Source of the DNA: Mucidula mucida
Lineage: Eukaryota > Basidiomycota > Agaricomycetes > Agaricales > Physalacriaceae
DNA: 64,000 nt
Reading direction: 5' to 3'
NCBI GenBank assembly: GCA_015501055.1
Contig: JADNYV010000082.1
Span: 1-64,000, forward strand
In this document: one piece after another, positions 33,375 to 44,498 of the stretch
Layout of the letters: every line of letters starts with the position of its first letter
Position numbering within the stretch: the first letter of the stretch is position 1
Made by a program: the position numbers and the translations under genes
Notes under the pieces: generated by a model
The model's database searches: none
Told to the model about the DNA's origin: nothing
What the model saw: only the letters and a program-made list of their open reading frames with translations

Positions 33375-35618
33375 ATGCCCCCACTTTTCACCCACACACT
33401 CGATACGCCTTCCTTCAAAGGCAGCCTTTCGTTGAACACTGGACTCTTCATCAATGGGCGTTTTGTTGATCCTATTCGAGGAGGCTCCATCGAGTGAGTA
33501 AACGTCGCCTTCAATTGTTTTCGTTCATATAACAATCAACATGTTCAACAGTGTGATCAATCCAGGCGAGCATCAACCTTTTTCATGAAAACTTACGACG
33601 CTCACGTTGTACAGCGACCGGTCAAGTTATCACATCGGTTCGGGCTGGTACGAAGGAGGATGTCGACCTTGCGGTGAAAGCAGCTAAAGAGGTGATAACT
33701 ACCGATTGTAGTACACCCTTCTCTCACACTCTATTCTAGGCGTACAAGACGTCTTGGGGCCTCAAGGTTCCAGGAGTCGAACGTGGGAGGCTGCTATTGA
33801 AACTCGCAGACCTCGTCGAAGCCAACGTCGATGAGTTGGCCGCGTTGGAGTCCTTGAACATTGGTAGGGAGCTCCACGCACATATCCACTGTCGACCTAC
33901 TGAGCTTTCTCACAGGAAGGCCATTTACTGCTTCAAAATCGCGTGATATTGGTGGTTCGATCGATATTCTACGCTACTTCGGTGGATGGGCAGACAAGAT
34001 TCATGGGAAGACGATCGAAGTAGGTACTACGTCCCTGCCCTCCATCGATCTCATCAGACCTCCCAGACAAACGAAAACAAATTTGCTTACACTCGTCATG
34101 AGCCATACGGTGCTGTGGTAAGGTTGCATCTCGTTTCTCAACCTCTATAGCTACCTATTTGATTGAAACACAGGGCCAGATTATTCCGTGGAATGTACCT
34201 CTTGTATGCCTTCTCATTGACGCTTCATCAATGGTCTCCGTCAATTCCGTTATGTGTGTAGTTTTCTCTGGTAATCAAACTTGGCCCCGCGCTCGCGACT
34301 GGTAACACGATTGTTCTCAAGGTCACTGGGCTTCTTTCTCTATTCTACTCCTGCCTCACAACGAGGGTGTCTCCTAGCCCTCTGAGTTAACCCCGCTGAC
34401 AGCGCAAAAACTCGCTGAACTGATCATTGAGGCCGGCTTTCCACCCGGTACAGAGTTCCTTTCATCTGCTTTTGGTTGCTGAGACTTTCAAAGGTGTCAT
34501 CAATATTGTTAATGGGTACGGTACGTCTTAACATCGTTGTCAAAGTGTTGAACTCCATTGACATCCCGTAGGTCATACTGTTGGCCAGGCGATCAGCGAA
34601 CATCCGCAAATCATGAAGATCGCTTTTACCGGCAGCACTGCTACAGGACGTCGCGTTCAAGAGGCATCTGCAAAGTCTAACTTGAAAGCTGTGTCGTTGG
34701 AACTTGGCGGCAAGAGCCCAAACATCATCTTCGATGATGCAGACATCAATCAAGCAATTCAATGGGCATCGTCTGCTGTGTTCCACAGCGCCGGTAGAGC
34801 CTCTTCTTACATCGTTGTTTGATGTAATCTAATGGAGGATCTCCTCGCAGGTCAGATGTGCTCCGCAGGCTCGCGTATACTAGTCCAGGAAGGAATATAC
34901 GATGAATTTGTGGACAAACTTGCCAAATCCGCCAAATACTTTGCCACTACGAAAGGCGATCCATTCGATATCGCGACGCAGCACATGCCACAAGTATCCG
35001 AGGTACAATTGAAGGTGAATATCCTCGTTATGGGTATCCTCTTCTTGTTTGACAATATCGACATACCTACCAGCGTGTCCTTGGTTACATCGATATTGCC
35101 GAAAAGGAAGGAGCTCGAGTTCTCGTTGGTGGAACCCAGATGGGTTCGACAGGTTACTACTTTGAGCCAGCCTTAATCGCGGCGGACAATAATATGCGTA
35201 TCGCGAGGGAAGAAATCTTCGGTCCCGTGGCCTGTATCATCAAGTTTAAAACAGAGGAAGGCGAGTGGCGTGTAGTAGTCATCCTACATCAACTTCCTCT
35301 GACTTCCCGCTCAGAGGCTATCGGGATTGCAAACGACACTGAGTACGGACTTGCCGCTGGCATCTTTACGCAGAACAACGCGCGAGCCATTCGCATGGCT
35401 CATGCCCTGGAAGCGGGAATGGCATTCGTGAACGAGTACAATAATATTGACTGTAACATTCCTTTCGGTGGATACAAGCAGTCAGGTATAGGACGCGAGA
35501 ATTCGGAGTACGCTTTAGCGATGTGAGTGATCCCTTCTGTCGCGACATGGTTTAACACCTGAGCCATAGGTACACACAAGTAAAGGCGGTTCATATCAAT
35601 ATCGGATTGAAATTGTAA
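33375..35618 (+). CDS. aldehyde dehydrogenase (NAD(P)+), ALDH superfamily
   Basis: Oxidises aldehydes to carboxylic acids, probably cytosolic as no targeting signal is seen. Many short introns. Ordered motifs: MPPLFTHTLDTP start, FINGRFVDP, IIPWN coenzyme loop, LVIKLGPALATGNTIVLK, AFTGSTATGR, LELGGKSPNIIF (general-base Glu), GQMCSAGSR (catalytic Cys), EEIFGPVACIIKFK, YGLAAGIFTQNN and the C-terminal FGGYKQSGIGRE. The expected length is about 500 residues, normal for the family. One intron after VINPA appears to use a GC donor (GCGAGC, about 33565) with a normal AG. Start ATG 33375 gives a normal N-terminus. The end converges on the epoxide hydrolase gene 70 bp away. Substrate specificity cannot be read from sequence. 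Confidence 0.88.
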
Positions 35619-35688
35619 CAGTATCTATGTAAATTAGGAAATGTAGTACAAAGTGATTTGGGATTTGAGCATTACGGGACGATGCGAG

Positions 35689-37030
35689 TCACACGGAGTC
35701 CGTCCTGGAGACTATACGCCCAGCGTTGGTCAACACAGTTCGCTGAGCGGCCGAAATCGAACCAACAAATTCCTGGATATCCTGGGCGAAGAGCGCAGGA
35801 CATTCAAGCGTTGGATAGTGTCCTCCATCATGATGCTCCTTCCACATTGTTATGTTCTTAGCGACCGACGCCTGAGCCCACCATTTCGGGATGAACGCTG
35901 TGTCGTAAGCGAAGGCACTGACGCCGAACGCAACCGCCTTTCCCACCACCGGTGTCTGCCCTGCGACCTGCATGTTCTCCTTGTACAACCGCGCGTGGCC
36001 TGCATTCTCAGATATGAGATAGATCATAGCCCAGGTGATTACGACCTCCTTCTCCCAGACAAACTCCGGCCCCACAAGAATGTGCAACTTGTCGTATATC
36101 CAGGCGAGCATTCCAATGGGCGAGTCCAGTAGGGCATACGAAATTGTCTGGGGCTTTGTGCCTTGTATGAAGGCATAGCCTAGTTCTTCGTTGAACCAGT
36201 TCTGCATCCGCGCCATTCGCCGCTTTTCGTCGGGAGTGAACCAACCAAGGACTACGTACAAGAAGACAAGTGGGTCCTGAGTCGGGGAAGGCGGACCGAA
36301 GGCTTGGACGAAGTTGATATGAGCACCAAGACAGATATTGGGATATTCAGCATCAAGACAGTGCACGATGCCTGCACCCCAGTCTCCACCTTGGGCAATG
36401 AAACTCGCGTATTCAAGAATGTCCGTCATGAGCTTTTTGAAGACCGACGCGATGGATTTTATTGTAAATCCCGCACGCTAGACGATGTTAGCATCAGTCA
36501 CTGTTTGCTCGAGCAGCTCAAGGCACACCGAAGCAGGCGAAGAAAAGGCAAAGCCTGGTATACTTGGAGCTACGAGTTGGAATGCCTGAGCTTTAGGATC
36601 TTCTGGGTCGACGAGACGCGACAGTAGACCTTCAACCTACGTCGGCAAGTTAATGTAAATTCTGTGAAAGCGGAGAAGTACTAACCTCCAGGAAACTACC
36701 CGGCCATCCGTGCACGAAGAGAAGTGGAATAGCATCGGATCGCTTGCTGCGGTGATGGACAAAATGGACGTCCAGCCTTTCGTCTCCTTCCTCGATCTTC
36801 ACCGTGAACATGTGAAAAGTCTCATTCAATCTCTTCTCTACTTTGCGCCAGTCGTAGGAAGTGCGCCAATAGTCGACGAGGTCCTTTAACTGTCCAGCTG
36901 GCACTCCGTGGTCCCATTCTTTGCCTTCTGGATGGCTGACATCGGGAATAATGAGACTACTTTTGACGCGTTCCGAGATCCAGGATAGTTTGTCATCCGA
37001 CACAGAGATCTGAAAGCGTTTGACAGCCAT
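35689..37030 (-). CDS. epoxide hydrolase, alpha/beta-hydrolase fold with N-terminal EHN domain
   Basis: Hydrates epoxides to diols. Exons 37030-36686, 36636-36529 and 36477-35689 (introns 49 and 51 nt) give 413 residues. The N-terminal EHN-type region starts MAVKRFQISVSDDKLSWI and has DVSHPEGKEWDHGVP. The core has HGWPGSFLE (oxyanion-hole HGWP), APSIPGFAFSS, nucleophile motif QGGDWGAG with its Asp, and a late DGGHYPTLE with the catalytic His. Length is close to that of related microsomal-type enzymes, but no N-terminal membrane anchor is seen. Convergent with an aldehyde dehydrogenase; both act on reactive oxygenated compounds, so a shared detoxification role is possible but is inference. Confidence 0.88.
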
Positions 37031-37300
37031 GATGGCTCAGATGGGCAAGTCGTGCGTCTAAAAGTTTTGTTAGAGACGCACTTTTTGCAAGACCGGTGGT
37101 GGTGTCAAAATGCGAAACAGTCTTTCGCAGGACCGGAGGCCGGGTTAACGGCACCTGCCATCATACGCTCCTCTATACGTAGAGGCTTCAGCTATCAACA
37201 GCGAATCGTATCTAACGAGGAAGTATACATATTCAACTTCATATGTAGTGAACACACGTCAATCAAGGTACATCCTATAGACTGCGTATATATTGTATCG
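37031..37300. other. short intergenic spacer
   Basis: Spacer between the epoxide hydrolase start and the end of the next F-box gene; nothing recognisable. Confidence 0.4.
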
Positions 37301-38857
37301 TCACCGAATGTCCTCCCCTTTGTCGTCCTCGTACAAAGTACGACGAATCCTGCCGGCAAATGGCTCCAGCCTTGGTCCATACTGAGCAACCAGTCCATTC
37401 TGCGCTAATCTCTCCCATCGCTGTTCTTCATCGCTGCCGGGAGGAAATGACAGCCTCTGGTTCAGCCACAAAGTCTTCAGCACTCCCGTCCGAGCCTCGC
37501 ATATTCCTAGCACGCTGTGCACTGGGTCCCGAGTCATGGTCCCTCGAAAGTCTAAACTCCCAAGAGCCGGAACAAGCGCCCTCTCCATTAAAACATTGCC
37601 TATGAGGGCAGGAGGGAGTCCATTGACACGTATTTTCAGGCGATGCAACGTGGAAGATACGGATTCGAGGAACGTGCGGAACATCAGCTCCGGCAACACC
37701 TCCAGCTTCTTAACGCAGCAGACCAACTCGATATTAGAAAGCTTGGGATACTTGGCGTCGATCAAGGGTAAAAGGATAGGCACCTTTGTGGATTTGGTCT
37801 CGTATATGAGCTTGAGCGATGAGAGCTCCGGGACGTTCAGGCACTCGAACCACGTCCTCAGAGCACCGACAACGCTGTGGTACTCAACGAGCGTCAAATG
37901 TATGACGTTAGGCATGTCAACCAACGGTAGAAGGTTCGTTGTGTCACAACATAAGTGTAAATGAGTGAGGTTGGTAAAATGACGCCACATAAAGACCAAG
38001 CCTCCTTCATCAACGCCGGAAGGTAGACTCAAATCAGTGATCTGCTCCCAAGGTACCGTGAATACATCCGGACGATAATGGCCAGTGCAGTGTGCGGTGA
38101 AGCGGACGAGGTGCCGCGTCATGGAGAAAACTTCAGGTGGAAGAATTGGGGATCCTCCGCTGAGTACTTCCACAGCGACAGTCGTCAAAGATGTGAAAAG
38201 TCCCTGTGCATTCTCCAAGCAGATAAAGTCCGCGAGGATGAAGGAGACTTTCAGACTCCTCCAATACGACGCGGTGGGAATAATCATGTACATGAGAGCT
38301 TCTTGAGGCGTACCCTGCAACAACTGCGGACTGAATAGTGCGATGTCCAGTTCTTGACCACGCACGCGATTCAAGCAGACGCCCAGCCTGAACATGGTCC
38401 GCGAGAGTTGAAAATTGCTCAGTGGTCGAAAATGTATATGTAATCGGGACCAGAGGCGAGGCGTATTGATGATGATACTACGCCATTGGCGGCATGTCTG
38501 TGAGGCAGGCCAAAGGCCTTGCGAAGAATCCAAGGTGTCCGACGATGAATCACCGTCATACATGTAGTGGAAGACGTTGTAAAGGACGTCGTCTGGAACT
38601 AGGCGAATGGGGTGAAGTATTGTTCCAGCGTTATGCAGATACGAGGATATCTGACTTCGCTGACTGCTCAGATAGGCTATCTGCCGATCCAGATCTGCGA
38701 GGATATCAGGCGCAGTGTGGATGATGTTCGAGAGGTCATGGCGCTCGGTTGAAGATGGCGGATCGTTGCATAAGAGAAGGGCCTCAAGCCGCGGAGTGAG
38801 AGGTCCCGACGAAGGAAAATCTTTGTACGTTGGATAGGAGGGTATGGTGGAATCCAT
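37301..38857 (-). CDS. F-box domain protein, 518 residues, single exon
   Basis: Typical intronless agaricomycete F-box protein. An N-terminal coiled-coil-like stretch DILADLDRQIAYLSSQRSQI leads to the F-box (HPIRLVPDDVLYNVFHYM, then WPASQTCRQWRSIIINTPRLWS). The remainder is leucine-rich and probably forms irregular LRR-like repeats (for example LTHLHLCCDTTNLLPLV and VIHLTLVEYHSVV). It would recruit unknown substrates to an SCF ubiquitin ligase. Intact, no frame breaks. Upstream neighbour on the same strand is a second F-box gene at about 39115-40505, which suggests a local cluster. Confidence 0.82.
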   Translation of the reverse strand: MDSTIPSYPTYKDFPSSGPLTPRLEALLLCNDPPSSTERHDLSNIIHTAPDILADLDRQIAYLSSQRSQISSYLHNAGTILHPIRLVPDDVLYNVFHYMYDGDSSSDTLDSSQGLWPASQTCRQWRSIIINTPRLWSRLHIHFRPLSNFQLSRTMFRLGVCLNRVRGQELDIALFSPQLLQGTPQEALMYMIIPTASYWRSLKVSFILADFICLENAQGLFTSLTTVAVEVLSGGSPILPPEVFSMTRHLVRFTAHCTGHYRPDVFTVPWEQITDLSLPSGVDEGGLVFMWRHFTNLTHLHLCCDTTNLLPLVDMPNVIHLTLVEYHSVVGALRTWFECLNVPELSSLKLIYETKSTKVPILLPLIDAKYPKLSNIELVCCVKKLEVLPELMFRTFLESVSSTLHRLKIRVNGLPPALIGNVLMERALVPALGSLDFRGTMTRDPVHSVLGICEARTGVLKTLWLNQRLSFPPGSDEEQRWERLAQNGLVAQYGPRLEPFAGRIRRTLYEDDKGEDIR

Positions 38858-39114
38858 AGTTTCCGATCAACTTCAAGAATTTAGTTTCAGTTGTGGAAGA
38901 TAAAAGAAAGTGACACTTACTTCTAATGTTGGACGAGCTTCTCCCAAAGCAAAACCCCTGGAAACGACCGGTTAAGAAAACGTTGAACGTGGTGAAGATG
39001 AAACCTGTCTATGACATCATCTCTGCCGATCGACCAGACCTGGGCAATGTCTTAAACAGCGTATACAATGAATTGGACTATATTTTCAAGTCTCGAGTCC
39101 CTATGGAAGGCGTA

Positions 39115-40505
39115 TTATAGTCCAACGAAACCTACAGGTAATGTATCATGGCCATCAACTACGACGTGGATTTTCGAGGCACACATCGCCCTCCAACTCG
39201 CAGCCATGTCCCCTTCCAACTTTAACGGCGCAGCAAGACGTAGTGACCTGAAGGAACCATGTGGCTCTAGGACGCGGGACAGAACCATATTTACTAGAGC
39301 TTCGTGGTCGTCGGGAGACACACGACAATCAAGATGGCGCAAGCGAGGTCGAAACGGAGATGCGCCAGAACTGACGGTGATAGTAAGCTTCGAAATGAGC
39401 AGAGAAGGAATGGAACTATTCCCCAGACAGAGATCCTCAACGAACGCAGCGTCTGAGAGGAATTTGTCAAGAGCTTTCGCTTCTTTTGACCGCCCGTAGT
39501 CAACTGCATAACCACCAATGGTCAAGTGTCGGCAGCACCCGCCATCTTCCCTCCACCGCGTCCAGGGTAAGTGGAAGGATGCATCAAAGTACAGCGTCAG
39601 ATGCTGCAATTCAGGAAACATCATATGCGGGTATATATCCGCGATACACTCCTCGAATGCCCCAGTATGCTGATGTACCTTCAGCGTTGTTGTCAATGGA
39701 AAACAAACACGGATCGGCGGAAGAGTCTTCCATATCGACTCATGGCCATAGTGAAAGCACAACAGCAACTCTTCAAGATTTTCGGCCCTGCTCGCTTCCG
39801 CCAGGAAAGTCGGTATGATAAGATCGCCATATGCTGAGAGCGTTTTCAACTGAAAACCAGCAAGAAGACTGCCGGACCTCCACAGACTCGCATCGACATG
39901 TGCAGTGTGCAATTTTGCCGTTCGAAACAGTCCGTCCACGATAGTACGATGCCGCTTCTGTAGAGCAGGCGGTAGGCAATTCTCAAGCCAGACCTCCTCC
40001 AAAATATCGAAAGAATATGCTGGATCGGACGCGAGTCTGATGTGGGACATCAGCGGAATGTCCAAGACTAGCCTCTTCCATCGACGCACGGTGGCGAATA
40101 GTTTTGAAAACGTTGCGTTCTTGTGAAGTTGTTAAATCGCTGGTGATTTGTGGAACGAATATACTTACCTCGTTCAGAGGGCACCTTAAAAATACAGAGA
40201 GATGTCGTGTCCTGCAACGGTAGAGCTGCAGAGACAGGGCGTTGCCAAAGACGGCCCGAAGCTTCGACGCGAGAATGTAACCTGAGCCTCTGAGATCGAT
40301 AATGATCGTCGACCACATATCCGGGGTGGTAAGCGCGAGCGCTCTCCAAGACCTGGAGATTGGGAGATCCACCAAGGTGTCTGGCGTAGGCTATATAACG
40401 TGGAACGTTTTGCGGTGCGAATTTCGGTCCAGTCGTGACACGCGTAAACAAAAATTTCGCGTAGAATGTCATCTGGCGTGTGGTGGATAGGATGCTATCG
40501 CATAT
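39115..40505 (-). CDS. F-box domain protein with a probable frameshift
   Basis: Second F-box gene of the cluster. On the minus strand near 40490-40370 one frame reads DDILREIFVYACHDWTEI then SLRQTPWWISQ; the F-box continues in another frame as SRSWRALALTTPDMW, so one base seems missing near 40356. An intron at 40120-40168 (GTAAGTAT donor) follows RCPLNE; the last exon (40119-39115) encodes a leucine-rich C-terminal part starting NATFSKLF and ending LPVGFVGL. The 5' end upstream of HPIHHTPDD is unclear and probably holds another intron. Either a recent pseudogene or a sequence error; the rest of the gene is open. Confidence 0.65.
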
Positions 40506-40610
40506 ATAATCAGGCCTGGTACGACTTAATAAAACGATGTCCTGACTAGAGGCATTGTGGACAGCGAGTGCCAGCGTACCATGGCGGCAAGAGGCAAGTA
40601 TTTTCGGCAA

Positions 40611-41465
40611 TCAAAATCTGCTGACAATGAATCATTTGGTCATGGTGTCAATGCCATTCGTGTTTTTTTACTCGTACGCTCGTGTAATCACGCGTGAGTA
40701 CGGCCCACAGACCAACCCGGAGGGCTTTGCGCTCCCGTAAAGTACAAGATTGGAGTCGACGCCTCCTGAAAGTGAATGCAAAGATTTTCTCTGGATTCTC
40801 TCACCGTAGCCAGAGATCTGAGAACTATCGGAGAGAGTGCGTGTCAGCCCGATATGCGATCGTTCACAAATTGCGCTCAGGACCTGTACAGGAGGAGGAA
40901 GAATGTAGTTATTACAAGGTAGTTCTACGTATCCTGTACGTATCACAGCAAAACAAACAATCAAGACAGGAGGCAAGTCGTAAAACGACGAAAGAGATCA
41001 CAGAATGGAAAAGAGAACATAAACCACAACTACGCCCGCTACACACCTAATCACCAGAAGGACCCAGTTACACGCGGTGAAAGGGTTGTAACCCATGCCT
41101 ATTGATTGCAGACATGAAAATACAGAATACTGTAGTGTTTCAACCGCAAATTCACATAACGGGTCACGGGGGTCTTTGAAGTGAAGCTATATATACATCA
41201 TAACGGGTCACGGACCACTTTGGTCAGGCACGAGCCTCCAAATAAGGAAATTTCAGGTCCCGCTATAAGCGGAACTGTCCAAAAAAGGCAATTTAAGGGT
41301 CTGTGAAGCTGTTCGCTGTAACTTCAGACCATAATGGGTCACAGGCTGTGAAGTTACGGTCGAAACGCTACAGTAGGCTGGGGTGTGCCCTCTGTAGTAG
41401 ACACTTTGACTGCGGCGGGAGACCCTGCGCAATAAATGAGTGTCAGTACAAGAATGACGCTCATA
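40611..41465. other. intergenic with a thrice-repeated ATAAYGGGTCAC motif
   Basis: The 12-bp word ATAACGGGTCAC or ATAATGGGTCAC occurs near 41156, 41201 and 41331 in a 180-bp stretch. No gene is supported. Its role is unknown. Confidence 0.4.
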
Positions 41466-41693
41466 TTACAAAGAAGAGTAACCTCCAACGATACCCGCCA
41501 CACCAAAACCAAGGATAATGAGCACAATGAAGAAAAGTCCAAGAAGCAAAACAAGCGGCACTATGAGTATCCAGGGGCCTATGAAGACCAGTGTTGATAT
41601 AGCAAGCGTGACATATGGATTGGCAAGCACTATAGAAGAGCGATTAGCATTGAAACATGGGGCTTCTAAGGAATGGCCAACATAAGGCGTTAA
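41354..41693 (-). pseudogene. small hydrophobic protein gene broken by the copia insertion
   Basis: Minus-strand frame reading LTPYVGHSLEAPCF then two hydrophobic segments (WILIVPLVLLLGLFFIVLII, then GFGVAGIVGG), ending at a possible GT donor near 41470 with a following exon toward 41354. The glycine-rich LGFGVAGIVGG pattern resembles small two-helix proteins of the interferon-induced 6-16 type found in many basidiomycetes; that match is from memory and weak. The frame is cut at 41693 by the copia; on the far side (58318-58340) the same frame stays open (CFRLL) and is preceded by a good acceptor TTTTTGCAG on the minus strand. So the copia probably split a gene. Confidence 0.4.
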
Positions 41694-41992
41694 TGTCGAA
41701 GGAGCAGTCGTGGCTGTGCACAACGTGTCCCAATCCGGCATCTTCCGGAAGCTTCGCGTGCATACTCGTTCACGCGGATTTGGGATGTTTGCTCGTCTGC
41801 TCACTCAGCAAATGAGTCAAGTATTTATTCCAGTAGATAGTAGAACATTCTAGTACTCTACAATTTGTAGTATATATACGCGGCCTGCAAGGCCCTCAGA
41901 ATATCTAATTACTCTTACTTCTCCCTCATCCTCACATAGCTCGAGTCTCGCAGTTAGCCACTGCAACATCATATTCCCCATATTTTACAACA
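41694..41992 (+). repeat. 5' LTR of the copia element
   Basis: 299 bp. Matches the 3' LTR apart from a few substitutions and about 9 extra bases near 41805 (TCGTCTGCTCACTCAGC against TCGTCAGC). Contains a TATA-like TATATATACG near 41872. Confidence 0.92.
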
Positions 41993-42004
41993 GGTTATGG
42001 GCCC
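41993..42004 (+). promoter_or_regulatory. copia primer-binding site, probable half-tRNA-iMet type
   Basis: The 12 bases GGTTATGGGCCC directly after the LTR are complementary to GGGCCCATAACC, the form of an initiator tRNA-Met anticodon arm with CAT. Priming by the anticodon arm of a cleaved tRNA-iMet is established for Drosophila copia and yeast Ty5. The host tRNA-iMet is not in this window, so the match is inferred. Confidence 0.6.
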
Positions 42005-42067
42005 CGGCCTTAACTAAACTATACCAAGACTCACTATACAACTTACCTCACCAAATCACACATCATA

Positions 42068-43957
42068 ATGTCTGACTCTCTCCCCTCATCGCTCTTCCGT
42101 ATTGAGCTCCTCCAAGAGCACAACTGGGTTCCGTACAAGCGTCGCGTCACCGCAATATTACGAGAACGAGGTCTCTTGAAGTACGCCGAAGGCACAACCA
42201 AAATCCCTGTGCCGGCAGATGCTAATAACATCACTACGGAGGAAGCAACCAAGATCAGGAAATGGAAGAGGAAGACGGACAAGCGCAGACACAAATCAAG
42301 CTCACCTTGAGTGACTCGCAGATGATACATATCGCGGGAGCCAAGATAGCAGCCAAAATGTGGTCGCAGCTGAAGTTAGTAAAGGAAGCTAGAGGAAAAT
42401 TAGGGATACTATCGATCCGCCGCCGTCTCTACCGCACTGTTGCCAACAAATCCACAGATATCACCGAACACACCACATAAATGTGCCGCGTCCAGGAAGA
42501 ACTTGGTATCTTGGGAAGTGTCGTCACTGACAAAGATTTCCTAATGCTGCTCATCAGTTCATTGCCCAAGTCTTGGGACCAATTCACATCAGTGTACCTT
42601 GGTGCTACCGGAAATAACCCCACTGTTATCTCCCACAAGTTCATCTCCATCATCCAGGAAGAGAACCGACACCGAAAGGAGAAGTCTGGTGGGGGCGAAT
42701 CAGCCATGTACGGTCATAGCGGAAGCCAGGCAGGCAGGAACTGGAATGACAGAGACTCCACATCAGGAAGGGTATCCGACAATGTTGAGTGCTTTAACTG
42801 CCACAAACGAGGCCACACCAAGAACCAATGTTGGTCAAAGGGTGGCGGCCAGGAAGGAAAGGGCCCGAGCAGGAACAAAAGGAAGAAGGAAAGATCTAAC
42901 CAGGCCCAGTCAGGGAATGCTTATGATGACGTAGTTGAGACATCCTACCAGGTAGCGGAGACAAAACCCCAATTTGATAATCACTTCGCCCGTTATACCT
43001 GGCTCTCAGACTCAGGCACCATGTCATACATATCCAACAACCGTGTGACCTTCGTCAACTTTCGGCCACTCAAGGCAACCTCCATCAATGACATCAGAAA
43101 CATTGCAATCAAAGCTGTGGGCAGAGGAACAGTCCTGTTAGACTGCAAAGTCAATGGGCAAACTATCACTCACAAGCTCAAAGACACATTATTTGCCCCG
43201 AATGCCGCCAACAACCTCATCTCCATCAGCAGACTTGATGACGCCGGGATGAAAGCCTCATTGTCAGGAGGTCAGGTGTGATTCCTCCGCAGAGACGGGA
43301 AAGTCCTAGCGGAAGGACAGAAGACGCGCCAACTATACCTTATGAAGGCATGTGCACGCATTGTAGCGCCCAAGCAGTTAAATGTCGCCAAAACAAGCAA
43401 CAGAGACACATGGGATGCATGACATCTGAAGCTGGGACACCTAGGAAAGGCAGGGTTAGAAAGATAGAAAAAAGAGAAGGGCTCGTTGAAGGACTTACCA
43501 TATCGGACGACTTGCCGCCACTCAGCCAATGCAAAGCCTGTATTCAGGCAAAGATGACACTTCGCCCGTTCCCGCAGAAAGCGAAAAACCGACACAAACA
43601 GCCAGGAGAATTGACCCATGGCGATATTTGGGATCCGGCCCGCGTTGAGTCCCTGCAGAAGTCAAAATACTCTATCATGTTCACCAACGATGCGACATGC
43701 CGCTGCAGACCTGAATTTCTAAAACAGAAGTCAGAGTCATTTTGAAAGATGAAGGAATACATCACCTTTATTAAGCAGCAGGATGGAGTCAAACCCAAAG
43801 TTATTTGGGTGGACAATGCCAAGGAACTGACAGGCGGAGAGGTCAAAGAATGGTTGAAGAAAGAAGGAATTCACTTACAGACACCAGCACCATATGCACA
43901 CTCGTCAAACGGGGTAGCTGAACAATTTAATTGCACCCTAGTCAAACTTGCGCGCAC
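42068..43957 (+). pseudogene. copia gag-protease-integrase 5' part
   Basis: Starts MSDSLPSSLFRIELLQEHNW; a frameshift near 42265 and in-frame stops (near 42478, 43279 and 43743) break it. Visible: zinc knuckle CFNCHKRGHTKNQC, protease LSDSGTMSYISNN, GAG-pre-integrase LGHLGKAGLE region, and the integrase core with VIWVDNAKELTGGEV and PYAHSSNGVAEQF. It stops inside the integrase at LVKLAR-Thr, where gypsy element A begins; the next codons lie inverted at 51615. Confidence 0.88.
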
Positions 43958-44487
43958 TGTTAGCAACTGACTAAGCCACAAGACTCAACCAGGTACCATA
44001 GCAAGAACTTAAAAGAGAAAGTGTTCGCGTTCGTAAGACTAGGCTAGGCCAGGTGTATAAACGAGATCGGAACTAAAGTACAATGATACTACACTACTGC
44101 TTATATACTAGTAAGTCTGTGTTTGAGACTCCTTGTCCATACGCGTTTCCACTAGGGATGCTCCACGCCCTTGACCCAGTGTTGTATGCTACTAGTCCGT
44201 GAAACCATTAAATACGAGTGGTAACTGCATGTAAGTAATAATACTGAAACGACCATGTGTGCTACGAGTGTCGGCGGTGTGTATACAATAGGGAGTCCAT
44301 GAGGTATCGGCATGTATGATGTCATCCATGTGTTGGGTGTGTGTCCGACATGAGTACGGCTTCGGTAATGAAAAGGAGTATGATCGGTGACGAAACAGAT
44401 GATGAAACAGTTCGTTGGTTGATAAGACAAGGCCCCCGATAAGATATGATAAGATGTGAAAGTGTGAAAATATGGTCATTCATAACA
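43958..44487 (-). repeat. 3' LTR of gypsy element A
   Basis: 530 bp, TGTTAGCAACTG to CATAACA on the plus strand; followed by the polypurine tract complement TCACCCCCTCCTT at 44488-44500. Confidence 0.9.
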
Positions 44488-44498
44488 TCACCCCCTCC

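Noticed and set aside
38926..39120. 64-codon plus-strand ORF between the two F-box genes
   Set aside because: Short, without motif, and it overlaps the end of the downstream F-box gene.
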